In this document: positions 1 through 8,700 of the stretch, in pieces | How positions within the stretch are numbered: the first letter of the stretch is position 1 | Layout: every line of letters starts with the position of its first letter | NCBI GenBank assembly: GCA_029259845.1 | Contig: JAJDEI010000221.1 | Span: 62,001-126,000, forward strand | DNA from: Planctomycetaceae bacterium | Lineage (GTDB): Bacteria; Planctomycetota; Planctomycetia; Planctomycetales; Planctomycetaceae | DNA: 64,000 nucleotides | Direction of reading: 5' to 3' | Translations under genes and position numbers: made by a program | The notes under the pieces: model-generated | What the model was told of the DNA's origin: nothing | Seen by the model: only the letters and a program-made list of their open reading frames with translations | Databases searched by the model: none

Positions 1-2
1 TG

Positions 3-806
3 CGGCCACTGGATGTGGTGTGGGACGGCTCGCGCCGCGCCGCCTACGTTGTCTGCTCGCATGACGACTCGATTGCGATCGTGGAGGAGGGTGCCGGATC
101 GGACGGCGAGTGGGGCGTCTCGCGAATTCCGCTCGGCCCGCAGCCGGCGGCGACGCCTCGGGAACGCGGGGAGCGGTTGTTCTTTGACGGGCGGCAGTCG
201 CATGATGGTTGGTTGTCGTGTCACAGTTGTCACACGGAGGGCCATACCATTGGCGAACTGGCCGACACGCTGTCGGATGGGAGTTATGGCACACCGAAGC
301 TGATTCTCTCGCTGCTGGGATCGCGGGATGCCAATCCGTGGGGGTGGAACGGTCGGTTTCGTGAACTGCATGCTCAAGTGAGCGCGTCCTTTACATCGAC
401 GCTGCATGCGGGGACGTTGCATGCGCCGGAAGTGAACGACGTAGTCGCCTTCCTGCATACGCTTGCGCCGCCGCCACCGGTCGATGAGGGAATGTGGACC
501 GGCGCGGACCGGGCGCAAATTGAACGTGGCTGTCAATTATTCGCTGGGCTTGGGTGCCGGACGTGTCATGTGCCGCCGCTGACCTACTCGATCGACCTGG
601 TGTTTGACGTGGGACTGCGCGACGAAGCGGGCCTCACGAAGTTCAATCCGCCGACACTGCGGGGCCTGAGTCAGCGAAGCCGGTTCCTGCATGACGGTCG
701 GGCTGCGAAGCTTGCGGACGTGTTCATTGAACATGGCCATCAACTCGACCGGGAGCTGAGCCCGGACGAGCTTGCTGCCCTGGTGGCGTTTCTTCGGAGC
801 CTGTGA
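3..806 (+). CDS. Diheme cytochrome c / MauG-CCP-like protein, C-terminal part (5' truncated by window edge)
   Basis: Only the C-terminal 267 residues are present; the frame is open to the window edge, so the start lies upstream. The first residues (RPLDVVWDGSRRAAYVVCSH) resemble one blade of a YVTN-type beta-propeller. Two haem c motifs follow: CHSCH at bases 219-233 and CRTCH at 555-569. The end of the protein (FNPPTLRGL...RFLHDGRAAKLADVF) matches the conserved C-terminal region of the cytochrome c peroxidase/MauG family. Covalent haem attachment implies export to the periplasm. A propeller fused to a diheme domain is a known architecture in environmental bacteria, and the substrate here is unknown. 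The next gene starts 18 bp downstream on the same strand. Confidence 0.8.
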   Translation, partial: RPLDVVWDGSRRAAYVVCSHDDSIAIVEEGAGSDGEWGVSRIPLGPQPAATPRERGERLFFDGRQSHDGWLSCHSCHTEGHTIGELADTLSDGSYGTPKLILSLLGSRDANPWGWNGRFRELHAQVSASFTSTLHAGTLHAPEVNDVVAFLHTLAPPPPVDEGMWTGADRAQIERGCQLFAGLGCRTCHVPPLTYSIDLVFDVGLRDEAGLTKFNPPTLRGLSQRSRFLHDGRAAKLADVFIEHGHQLDRELSPDELAALVAFLRSL

Positions 807-824
807 TCGGAGCCTGAGAGACGC

Positions 825-2021
825 ATGACGTGTCGTTTGGTTGTCCTGGTGGTCGCGCTGTTGTGCCGGTCGGTCTCTGCGACAGCAGAGGATCGTGCAG
901 CCGATGCAGAACTTTGGCGAGTCCGATTCGTCGCTGCTGATGACGTCGGAGGGGAATCAGACACATCGGCAGAACCGTCGGAGCGGACGATCGAGGGCCG
1001 GTTGCTCGTCGAGGCGGCCGATGGAGGGGTTCTGATCGAAGACCGGGCGGGCCGGTTGTGGAACATCACACCGGAGCGGCTCGTCAATCGCGAATCGGCG
1101 GACGATCGTTTCGAGCCGTTTTCGAAGGACGAGTTGGCTGCTTGTCTGCTCTCCGAGTTGGGCGAGGGCTTTTCGGTCGTGACGACGGAACACTATGTCA
1201 TTGCGACTTCCGGCAGCCGCCTGCATGCGGAGTGGTGCGGGGGATTGCTGGAGCGGCTGCAGCGGGCGTTTGTGCGGTACTGGCGAGCCGCCGGGATGGA
1301 GGTGACAGTCCCGTCGGCTCCCCTGCCGGTGGTCGTGCATGGGACCCGCAAGGCGTATGCCGCGTCCGCTCAGAAAGACGGAGGCGTCGCGCTGATTGAT
1401 GCCCACGGTTACTACTCGATGAAAACGAATCGCGTAGTGCTGGTCGATGTAACGTCCGAGGGCGTGACGTCAAAGGGCGGCGCCGCGCGGACTCGCGAGG
1501 ACGTCCGCCGGTTGGTCGCCGCCGGCCCGGCACCGGATTCGACCATCGTGCATGAGGCAACCCATCAGATCGCCTTCAGCAGCGGCATGCACACTCGCTA
1601 TGCGGACAATCCCGTCTGGCTCACCGAGGGAATGGCGATGTTCTTTGAGGTTCCCGATCTGAGAAACGGGACCGGTTGGCGGACGATCGGACGGGTCAAC
1701 CGTCCTCGATTGAAGGAGTTCCGCCAGACAGTCCGGAAGGGGCGTTCCGACGATTCGCTGACATCGCTGATCGCTGATGATGAACGGTTTCGCAATCCGG
1801 AAACGGTGGAAGCCGCGTATGCGGAGGCGTGGGCGTTGACGCATTACCTCGTCAAGACGCGTCGACGCCAATATGTGGCCTTCCTCACGAAATGCAGTGA
1901 AAACACTCCCTTCATGTGGAAAACACGCAAGCAGCGGTTGGATGAATTCAAGCAGGCGTTCGGCGTTCCGCCCCCAGCACTGGAAAACAGCCTTGTGCGC
2001 TACACAGCCCGAATGCGTTAG
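825..2021 (+). CDS. Exported DUF1570-family putative metallopeptidase
   Basis: A 398-aa protein with a cleavable-type signal peptide (VVLVVALLCRSVSATAED). Residues 25-80 form a small beta-rich domain followed by the body of the protein. An HEATH motif at residues 243-247 is followed about 20 residues later by PVWLTEGMAMFFE. This is the HExxH...E layout of gluzincin-type peptidases and is the signature of DUF1570, a family common in Planctomycetota. I infer zinc binding; no activity is established for the family. A paralogue with the same motif order lies at 60298-61734. The gene follows the diheme cytochrome gene by 18 bp and may be cotranscribed with it. Confidence 0.8.
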   Translation: MTCRLVVLVVALLCRSVSATAEDRAADAELWRVRFVAADDVGGESDTSAEPSERTIEGRLLVEAADGGVLIEDRAGRLWNITPERLVNRESADDRFEPFSKDELAACLLSELGEGFSVVTTEHYVIATSGSRLHAEWCGGLLERLQRAFVRYWRAAGMEVTVPSAPLPVVVHGTRKAYAASAQKDGGVALIDAHGYYSMKTNRVVLVDVTSEGVTSKGGAARTREDVRRLVAAGPAPDSTIVHEATHQIAFSSGMHTRYADNPVWLTEGMAMFFEVPDLRNGTGWRTIGRVNRPRLKEFRQTVRKGRSDDSLTSLIADDERFRNPETVEAAYAEAWALTHYLVKTRRRQYVAFLTKCSENTPFMWKTRKQRLDEFKQAFGVPPPALENSLVRYTARMR

Positions 2022-2281
2022 AACAGCCTTGTTTCGCAGAGGTTGGCGGCTCCTCGCATGATCGAATGCGCGTCGAAGCGGATCGTCACGGTGGACGTGC
2101 AGGCGATCGGTCCTTTCGACTTTCAGCATGAACCGATGCACGCGACGCTGTGGCCAGACGGACGTTTCGAGAAGCGCGGCGACCGATTCGGTTGACATCT
2201 TCGGTCCGCTCGGTTTGAATGCTCGCACGGTTCTCGACTGGTTGGGCCACGCGTTTTCGGTCGACGAAAGGGAGCAGGGGC

Positions 2282-3451
2282 ATGGGCCGCATCTTCTGGG
2301 GAACGGCACCGAGCGTTGCCGCGCTGATCTTCTCCGTGGCCGTTCCGGGGAGCGTTGCTTTCGGTGATGACCCGTCGCCTCCACCTGCTGCTGAGACGCG
2401 GCCCGCGACCGACGAGGCGGAAACGATTCGCGAGATCTTCGACCAGGTGGCGGCACAGCGAGAGGAGATCTTTTCGGCGAAGATCACCTACCGCTGGCAC
2501 CTCGCCACCTACCGCAAGCCGGACAACACCCCGGATCGCGTGCGGGCACTGTTCAACCAGTATGATCTGATCGGCGACCCCGACAGCCTCCGGGAACTGG
2601 TGCACACATTGGTTCCGGAACCGGCGACGATCGATCCGCCTTGGGAGCTGCGGACGTTTCACATGTTGGGTGAAAAGCGGCGGGCGGACACGTCACGGGA
2701 TGTCATTCAGCTCGTTGATGACGACCGTGAGATGACGTACGAGGGATTCAACAAGCAGTTGACAGTCGACCAGCGCGGAAAGTCCAACATCCACCTGACC
2801 GCGATCAGAGACTTTCGCTGCAATCCTCCGGGCCCGCCGTACGGGCTCAAAGTCGAAGACTACCGCGTTGCCGATTCGACCGCAGACTCCGTCACGCTGG
2901 AGATGATTCCGTCTGAGGAGGGTCCCGACGGCATCAGCCCCTACCGATACACATTCGATCGTGCGACCGGCGTGATGTCCCATTACGCGGTGACGCACAA
3001 CGATGGGCTCGCCCGCGAAGTGTGGCAATTGGGACTGACGGAGTACCCGGGCGGCATCGTGATGCCGTCGCTGCGAATCGTGACGATGTATCGCCAGGGG
3101 CGGCTCAACTCGCTGCGGGTGTTCATCATTGAAGAAGCGGAATTCAACGGGCCGGTTTCGGAGGACTTGTTCATCATGCCGGTTCCGGCAGGCACGGTTG
3201 TGGTCGATGAACGATTCGCCCAGGCGCGCGCCCGCCGGACGCGCGAGGCGGTCGATGATGTGCGTTCGATCCTCGCCCCGGTCAGCGTGCCGGTTCCCCG
3301 CATCGCGGACGGCAACGGGCCGAACTGGCGAATGGTGCTGATTCTCAACGGCGTTGCTCTGATCGTCTTTGCCACCGTGTTGTGGCGCAGAGCGTCCCTG
3401 TCGGCGGCACCTTCGGCACCGTCCCCTTCCCGCCATTCTGACTTGCCGTGA
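2282..3451 (+). CDS. Exported protein of unknown function with C-terminal membrane anchor
   Basis: A 389-aa protein. I chose ATG 2282 rather than the in-frame upstream start at 2219, because a purine-rich site (GGGAGCAGGGGC) precedes it and the protein then begins with a signal peptide (IFWGTAPSVAALIFSVAVPG). The central region (about residues 30-300) is beta-rich and reads like an outer-membrane lipoprotein-sorting (LolA-like) or DUF-type fold seen in planctomycete exported proteins, but I cannot assign a family. A single hydrophobic segment near the C-terminus (MVLILNGVALIVFATVLW) is followed by basic residues, so the protein is probably anchored with its body outside the cytoplasm. The 260 bp before it contain no convincing gene. 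Confidence 0.65.
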   Translation: MGRIFWGTAPSVAALIFSVAVPGSVAFGDDPSPPPAAETRPATDEAETIREIFDQVAAQREEIFSAKITYRWHLATYRKPDNTPDRVRALFNQYDLIGDPDSLRELVHTLVPEPATIDPPWELRTFHMLGEKRRADTSRDVIQLVDDDREMTYEGFNKQLTVDQRGKSNIHLTAIRDFRCNPPGPPYGLKVEDYRVADSTADSVTLEMIPSEEGPDGISPYRYTFDRATGVMSHYAVTHNDGLAREVWQLGLTEYPGGIVMPSLRIVTMYRQGRLNSLRVFIIEEAEFNGPVSEDLFIMPVPAGTVVVDERFAQARARRTREAVDDVRSILAPVSVPVPRIADGNGPNWRMVLILNGVALIVFATVLWRRASLSAAPSAPSPSRHSDLP

Positions 3452-3527
3452 GGCGTGGAGGGCGTAGTTCGTTATTTGCCGTGACCGTCACCGCTGCCAT
3501 TCACTGTCATTGAAAGGAGACGACTCT

Positions 3528-3977
3528 ATGAAATCGCTTCGACTGTTAGCTGGCGCTTTGTATGCAGGCGGGTTGTTGAGTTTCTTGCTGGGACTGGAAG
3601 GGATCAGCCGCGCACAGGTCTGCACGGAGGTGACATGGACTTCCGCCACATGTCGCAATGCAAAAGCGAAAACACCGTTTGAAAACGAGTCGGGCAGCTA
3701 CTGTGAATGGGTCAGTAACATCTGCCAAGCGACGGCTAATTCTTCGTGCGTGGACCGGTGGGGCTTCGCCATCGAAGGGGAGTGCGTCCCTGACCCCCTG
3801 GGCAGCACGGAGACATTCACGTGTTACGAAAACTCATTCGTCACGCTCGTGGGCCTGTATTGGTACACCGCTCATTGCGAACAAGACAATGGCGATTGCA
3901 ACTGCGTCTGGGAGGCGTCAAGTACGATTAACCCCGTGCAGGTGTGCGACTGCTACGATGTTGAAAACCACTTCTAG
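3528..3977 (+). CDS. Small cysteine-rich secreted protein
   Basis: A 149-aa protein. ATG 3528 is preferred over the TTG at 3510 because AAAGGAGACG lies just upstream at a good distance. The first ~32 residues are a signal peptide (LLAGALYAGGLLSFLLGLEG, then SRAQ). The mature part of about 115 residues has 12 cysteines, an even number that fits extensive disulphide bonding after export. No known domain was recognised. Similar small Cys-rich exported proteins occur in planctomycete genomes, but no function is known to me. It is followed by a 50-bp palindromic repeat and then a lipoprotein gene. Confidence 0.6.
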   Translation: MKSLRLLAGALYAGGLLSFLLGLEGISRAQVCTEVTWTSATCRNAKAKTPFENESGSYCEWVSNICQATANSSCVDRWGFAIEGECVPDPLGSTETFTCYENSFVTLVGLYWYTAHCEQDNGDCNCVWEASSTINPVQVCDCYDVENHF

Positions 3978-4002
3978 GCTTTGTCAAAGATAGGGCAGAG
4001 GA

Positions 4003-4052
4003 TTGGAGTTCAGCCTTTCGGCTGGGAAAACAAGCTAAAGCTTGAACTCCAA
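4003..4052. repeat. 50-bp palindromic repeat, family A (copy 1)
   Basis: Bounded by inverted ends TTGGAGTTCA (4003-4012) and TGAACTCCAA (4043-4052), with an inner CAGCCTTTCGGCTG hairpin. A second copy of exactly the same length lies at 51264-51313, with the same ends and a very similar interior. It is intergenic, 25 bp after the stop of the Cys-rich protein gene. Confidence 0.85.
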
Positions 4053-4195
4053 CCCGCCATCAAAGCCAGACAGGGGACAAGCCGTCCCTCAGGCCTGGCT
4101 CGGTTCTCGGTCGTCGGCGCATCCGGTCGTTGCGGCAAGCGGACCGGGTGCAGGTTGGATTACCGGCAACGTGAGTCGAACGGAGGAACGAATTC

Positions 4196-5677
4196 GTGAA
4201 GGCGGACCGCCGACTTGGGTATGGAACCGTGATTCTCGCGATCGCCGTCGGCTGTTGGGGCTGCAAGGAAAGTCCGCCCGCCGCGGCGGTTGAAGTAGCC
4301 GAGGCGCATCGGATGTCGCCACCGCTCCTGTTGAGCGAGGTGCACGAAGCCGCCCAACCGGCCGGCTTGCTGGACGCGGATTTCTCGCTCGAAAACCACA
4401 CGCCCACTCCGCAGCCGGTGTCGTTGACGGGCAAGAGTTGCTCCTGCTACGGCGTGATGCTGGATGGCGAAGCGTGGGAGACGGGGGCAACCTTTACCGT
4501 CGCTCCCGGGACTCAGAGACGGTTAACATTCGATGTCAAACCACCGGCCGAGCCGAGCGAGAAATCGTGGAGCGTTCGCTTGACAAGCGGCGTCTTTTCG
4601 CCAAGCGGCGCGTCTCCAAGCGTGGAACAGGTGCTGACGCTGGGGGTTCGTGTCTATGACGACGTCACACTCCAGCCGCAGGCGCTGTTTGCAACGATCC
4701 CCACGGCAACGGTCCCCACGACCGCGATTCCTGCGTTACCGGCTCCCAAGTCACGCAGGCGTGATGGGGCGGCGTCATCGGCGACCGGCGCGGGGCATGG
4801 CGCGGCGACGGGCAACGGTGCGCGACGGCGGCTGGTGATTCGTCGCACGTGGCGCCGCAGCGACTCCTCGGCGACTGCACCGCGAATCACCGGTCTGCCG
4901 GCATGGGCCAGCGTCTCGTCTCCAGTCGCCATCAGTGCTCCCCAGGAGATCGCTCCGGGACTGTGGCAGCAGTCGTGGGAGACTCACATCGAGTTCGATT
5001 TCTCACCCCCCAACGGCGGTCGCACCGAGGATCGCGAATCGCTCGCCGCGCTGTCTGCCGGCAGCAATCAGGAAGCGGCCCATGCGCCTGACAACCCATC
5101 AGCGCCGGATGCGGTCCGCGCGCCGGGATCGCGACAAGCAACCGTCCAACCGGGCCTGTTTCGCTTCCATGCGGCCTTTGCCGATGCGGGCGAAACGACC
5201 GCCAAAGTCACCGGGAGAATCGCCCTGGAGCGAAGCCCGGGAGTCGTGGCACCGTCGGTTGTGCACTGGGGGCAAATTCCACAAGGCTCAGCCCGCAAGC
5301 GACGGCTCGTGCTCTCTGCGGGCGATGAGAGACCGTTCCACATCGAGGGCGTAACCCTGTTGGAAAGCGACAACTCTTCCGGCGGAGTCGCGTCACCGCC
5401 TCCGTCGGACGATTCGGAGAGTCGTCGGCAGCCCGTTGCCGGAGTCTTGGCGCATCGGCTTGTTTCCCCGTTTGTGGATCTCACGGTTGGCGTCGGTCAG
5501 GAAGAAGCCGCGGTCCGTCAGAGCGTGGCGTTGGAGCTTGTCCCCTTGCAGGCGGGCCGGCTGGACACGACGCTCGTGTTCGCAACAGACCATCCGCTCA
5601 CGCCCTTCCTGAAGGTGCGGCTTCGCGCCGCTGTGCATGAGGCGGCACCCAGCGTGGAAGCCCCGGGGGGCGGCTGA
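4196..5677 (+). CDS. Putative lipoprotein with DUF1573-like domains
   Basis: A 493-aa protein starting at GTG 4196, preceded by GGAGGAACG. The N-terminus has a short basic stretch, a hydrophobic core (TVILAIAVGCWGC) and a cysteine that could be lipidated. The following region (DADFSLENHTPTP, then SCSCYGVMLDG and FTVAPGTQRRLTFDV) resembles DUF1573/immunoglobulin-like domains, in which a conserved Cys-rich turn is followed by an average-value beta sandwich. The middle (about residues 160-220) is low-complexity and rich in Pro, Ala, Arg and Thr. A second sandwich-like section occupies roughly residues 300-480. The predicted location is the periplasm or outer membrane. The gene converges on the large PQQ gene, with only 55 bp between the stops. 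Confidence 0.65.
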   Translation: MKADRRLGYGTVILAIAVGCWGCKESPPAAAVEVAEAHRMSPPLLLSEVHEAAQPAGLLDADFSLENHTPTPQPVSLTGKSCSCYGVMLDGEAWETGATFTVAPGTQRRLTFDVKPPAEPSEKSWSVRLTSGVFSPSGASPSVEQVLTLGVRVYDDVTLQPQALFATIPTATVPTTAIPALPAPKSRRRDGAASSATGAGHGAATGNGARRRLVIRRTWRRSDSSATAPRITGLPAWASVSSPVAISAPQEIAPGLWQQSWETHIEFDFSPPNGGRTEDRESLAALSAGSNQEAAHAPDNPSAPDAVRAPGSRQATVQPGLFRFHAAFADAGETTAKVTGRIALERSPGVVAPSVVHWGQIPQGSARKRRLVLSAGDERPFHIEGVTLLESDNSSGGVASPPPSDDSESRRQPVAGVLAHRLVSPFVDLTVGVGQEEAAVRQSVALELVPLQAGRLDTTLVFATDHPLTPFLKVRLRAAVHEAAPSVEAPGGG

Positions 5678-5732
5678 CCGTCATGGGATCGCCGCTCGTC
5701 GCCCATCGCTCGGCGTTTCACCGCAAGACGTT

Positions 5733-8700
5733 TCATCGCTCGACGGTTGATTGTTCGGTCGTTGGCCGCTGCCGGCTGACGGCCCGCAGCAGCGGGCCGC
5801 CAGCAGGCGGACCAACCGTGACGTCCACGCGGGAATGCAGTCCCGCGAGGCTCAGGCGTGTTCCCAGCGGCCGTCCCGCTGCGTCCGTGAGATGAGTGAC
5901 CGGGCAGTCGATGAACTGGATGAGATCCAAGTCGTCGTGACTCCGTAGCGTTGTCCCGGTTCCCGCATCCAGGACGTCGATCATCAGTCGCTGCCCTTGT
6001 TCTTTCGATGGCCGCGTCTTGTGAGCCGAAGCGTCACGGCTTTGTCGGACGAGAACAAGCATCGGGAGCGCGCAGTCCGGGCGGAGCGGGACACAGGCAT
6101 CGGCGACCGAACGGTCCCACACGATTGTCTGGTCCCTGCGACCGACGGCGAGCAGGCGTCCCCGGACGCGAACGTTCGGAAACGCCAGATGGTCCGCTGC
6201 GGCCACGGACGCCGTGTCGCCTCGGTCTGCCTCGGCGATCAGATTGACGTAGAAGCGGCTCGGGTCACTGAACGCAACAAGTCCCCGGGCGTCGACAGCC
6301 TCGAGGGAGGCCGAAGCGTCGCCGTCCGCGGCCGGGATCAGCAGGTCGATGTGGAGCCGGCCGGATTGGGCATCGAGAATCTGCAAGCGTCCGCCAGCGG
6401 TCACGAAGGCGAAATCCCGGCCGTTCGGGAGGGGACACATCAGCCGTTCATGCAGGGGGATATCGAATTCGATGCGGTTGTCGCGGCTGTCCCACACGTT
6501 CAGCCGCGAGCCGGTCGCATCGCTCACCAGTTCGACCAGACGCCGGCCGACGGCCCAGCGTCCCCGTTGGTTGCTCCCGGCGATCTGTTTTCGCGTCCCC
6601 CGTCCCAACTCACGCCCCGACTGCGTCTCATAGAGGGTGAACGCCATTTGGCCGGCATCAAAGACAGCCAGTGTCCTCGAGTCGCCGATCACGCCGGCGG
6701 AGTCATTCTCCAAGAGTCCGGTTCCGGGGGGGAGGTGAGTTCGCAGCCACAAGGTTTGGCCGGTCGCCGGATGGACGACTCGCAGCTCGCGTGATGTTTG
6801 CAGCACACAGAAATCGCTGCCGATCGGTCCCACCTTGATCTTGTCGCGCTTTCCGTGGGGATGCTTCGGTCGGAAAGACCACAACAGTTTTCCTTCGAGA
6901 AGCGAGAGTCCGAATGCGGACTCTCCCCCGATCACCATCACGTGTCCGGTCTCTGCTGTCAGGGGGCGCGGCGGGTGCCAGTAGGCGGCCGGAACCTCGA
7001 TTTCCCCTCGCACCAAACCCCGGTCGCGGTCGGCGATCACGAGACGGCTTGCCGTCTTGTCGTTCCCGGCGACGCGTCGATTGAGGACGATAAGGTTACC
7101 GGTTTGTTTGGGGATGAAGCGACGAAGCGCTTTGTCGTGCAACTTGCGAACCTCGTCGCACGTGCAGGCTTCGGTGTGAGCACAAGTGTCCTCATAGGCA
7201 TGCTCTGCGATTTGCACGTGCCGTGTTGCCGGCGGCGGACCGAAAGCGGTCCACTGCAAGCGGGCGGGCGGCGAAATCGGGGCGAGCGCCACAAGCGCGG
7301 TTCCGATCAGGGAGATCCCGGAGCCTTGGTGCGGCCTGTCGCCGTCGGCACCGCGAAGGAGCGCCCGCTCATCGAGTCCGAAGGCGGCGATCAGCGGTGG
7401 CATCGGCCCGGTCGCGAGTCCCTGCTGAACATAGAGCTCGCCGAGTTGTTGCCGGACGTTCCCGGCGGCGTCCGGAGTGCTGCGGAATCGGTCGCAGAGC
7501 AGAAGGAGTTCGGCTTCCTGATTCCGGCCGGCATCGATCCACATACGGGCAAGGCGAATCCGGGGATCCGTGGCGGGTTCCCAACCGGCGAACAAGGCGA
7601 CGAATTGCTCCAGATCCTCGGTCTGCCACGAATCTCGGAGCGACGACGCCTTCGCGGCGAGATATCTGGCAAGTGCCTCCTGGAGTTCCGGGGGTCCGTT
7701 GTCTTGCAAGCGGGACAACCGTTCCCAGAGACATTGCCGCGGGCACGCCTGGTAGTTGTCGCCGTCGATCGCCAGAAGACCGGTGGGGGGCAGCGCCTGG
7801 AGCCGGTCGACGGCATCGACGAGCAATTGGGCGTCCTCGAACTTCAAAGCGACGTCAACCCGGCTCAGAAGTAATCGCAGCCGTTGTTCGTCGTTCCTGG
7901 CCAGGAGCGCGATGCGGTCCAGGAGCGAGTACGGATCGTCGGCATGTTCCAGTTGAGCAAAGAGTATCTCGCGGAGGAGTCGCTCGGCCGGGACCCGGAT
8001 GTCTGCGTCCACCGGACTGTTCAGCAGGTTCGCGAGTGTGCGTCCGGCGGAGTCGTCATTTCCGAGCGTCAGCAGGAGTTGCGCCTGTTTGAGAAAGTCG
8101 GCATTCGACAGGGCACCGGGGGACGCCGACCGCAGATGTTCGAGTGCCGGCCGGGCCTGCGCAAACACGGACAGTCCCAGTGGGGTGGTGGCGACGATCA
8201 GGTCGCCGCAAGCGAGCAGGTTTCCCGAAGGGGAGGTCCGTAGTGTGCGGATGAGTTGGGCCGTCTCGGCGTCTGCCGCCTCGGTTTCTCCTGAACCGGA
8301 ATCCGTTGAACCGGCGTTTGCTGTCACAGTCGCTGCCGTCCCCCCCTCCGCCGAACCGAAGACAACGTCGGCTGATCGCGGTCCGTCGCCGACGGAGGTT
8401 GCGGCGACCTCGTGGACCAGACGGCTGAAACGTTGTCCTTCGATCTTCCCGTTGTTGAGGTTGATCGTCAGGCAGGGTCCGCCTGATGTCGGCAGGAGAT
8501 AGCGGTTGCCGGTTGCGATGCCGATGCCGGCGGGTTCCGGTGTTGTTGTCCGCCAGAGTTGGCGGCCATCGTTCAGGCCGAGCGCGCGGCACTCACGGTC
8601 GCCCAAGAGCAACACCATCGTGTCAGTGACTCCGCCGATGGCGTAGCTCCCGAGTCTCGGTTTCGTCCACAACCCGGTGCCTGTTTTGAGGTCGATGCAA

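Noticed and set aside
2058-2195. A 45-codon open frame between the DUF1570 gene and the next gene, with GC-rich third positions
   Set aside because: No ribosome binding site and no recognisable protein feature. It continues the frame of the preceding gene after its stop, so it could be an old extension, but evidence is insufficient.
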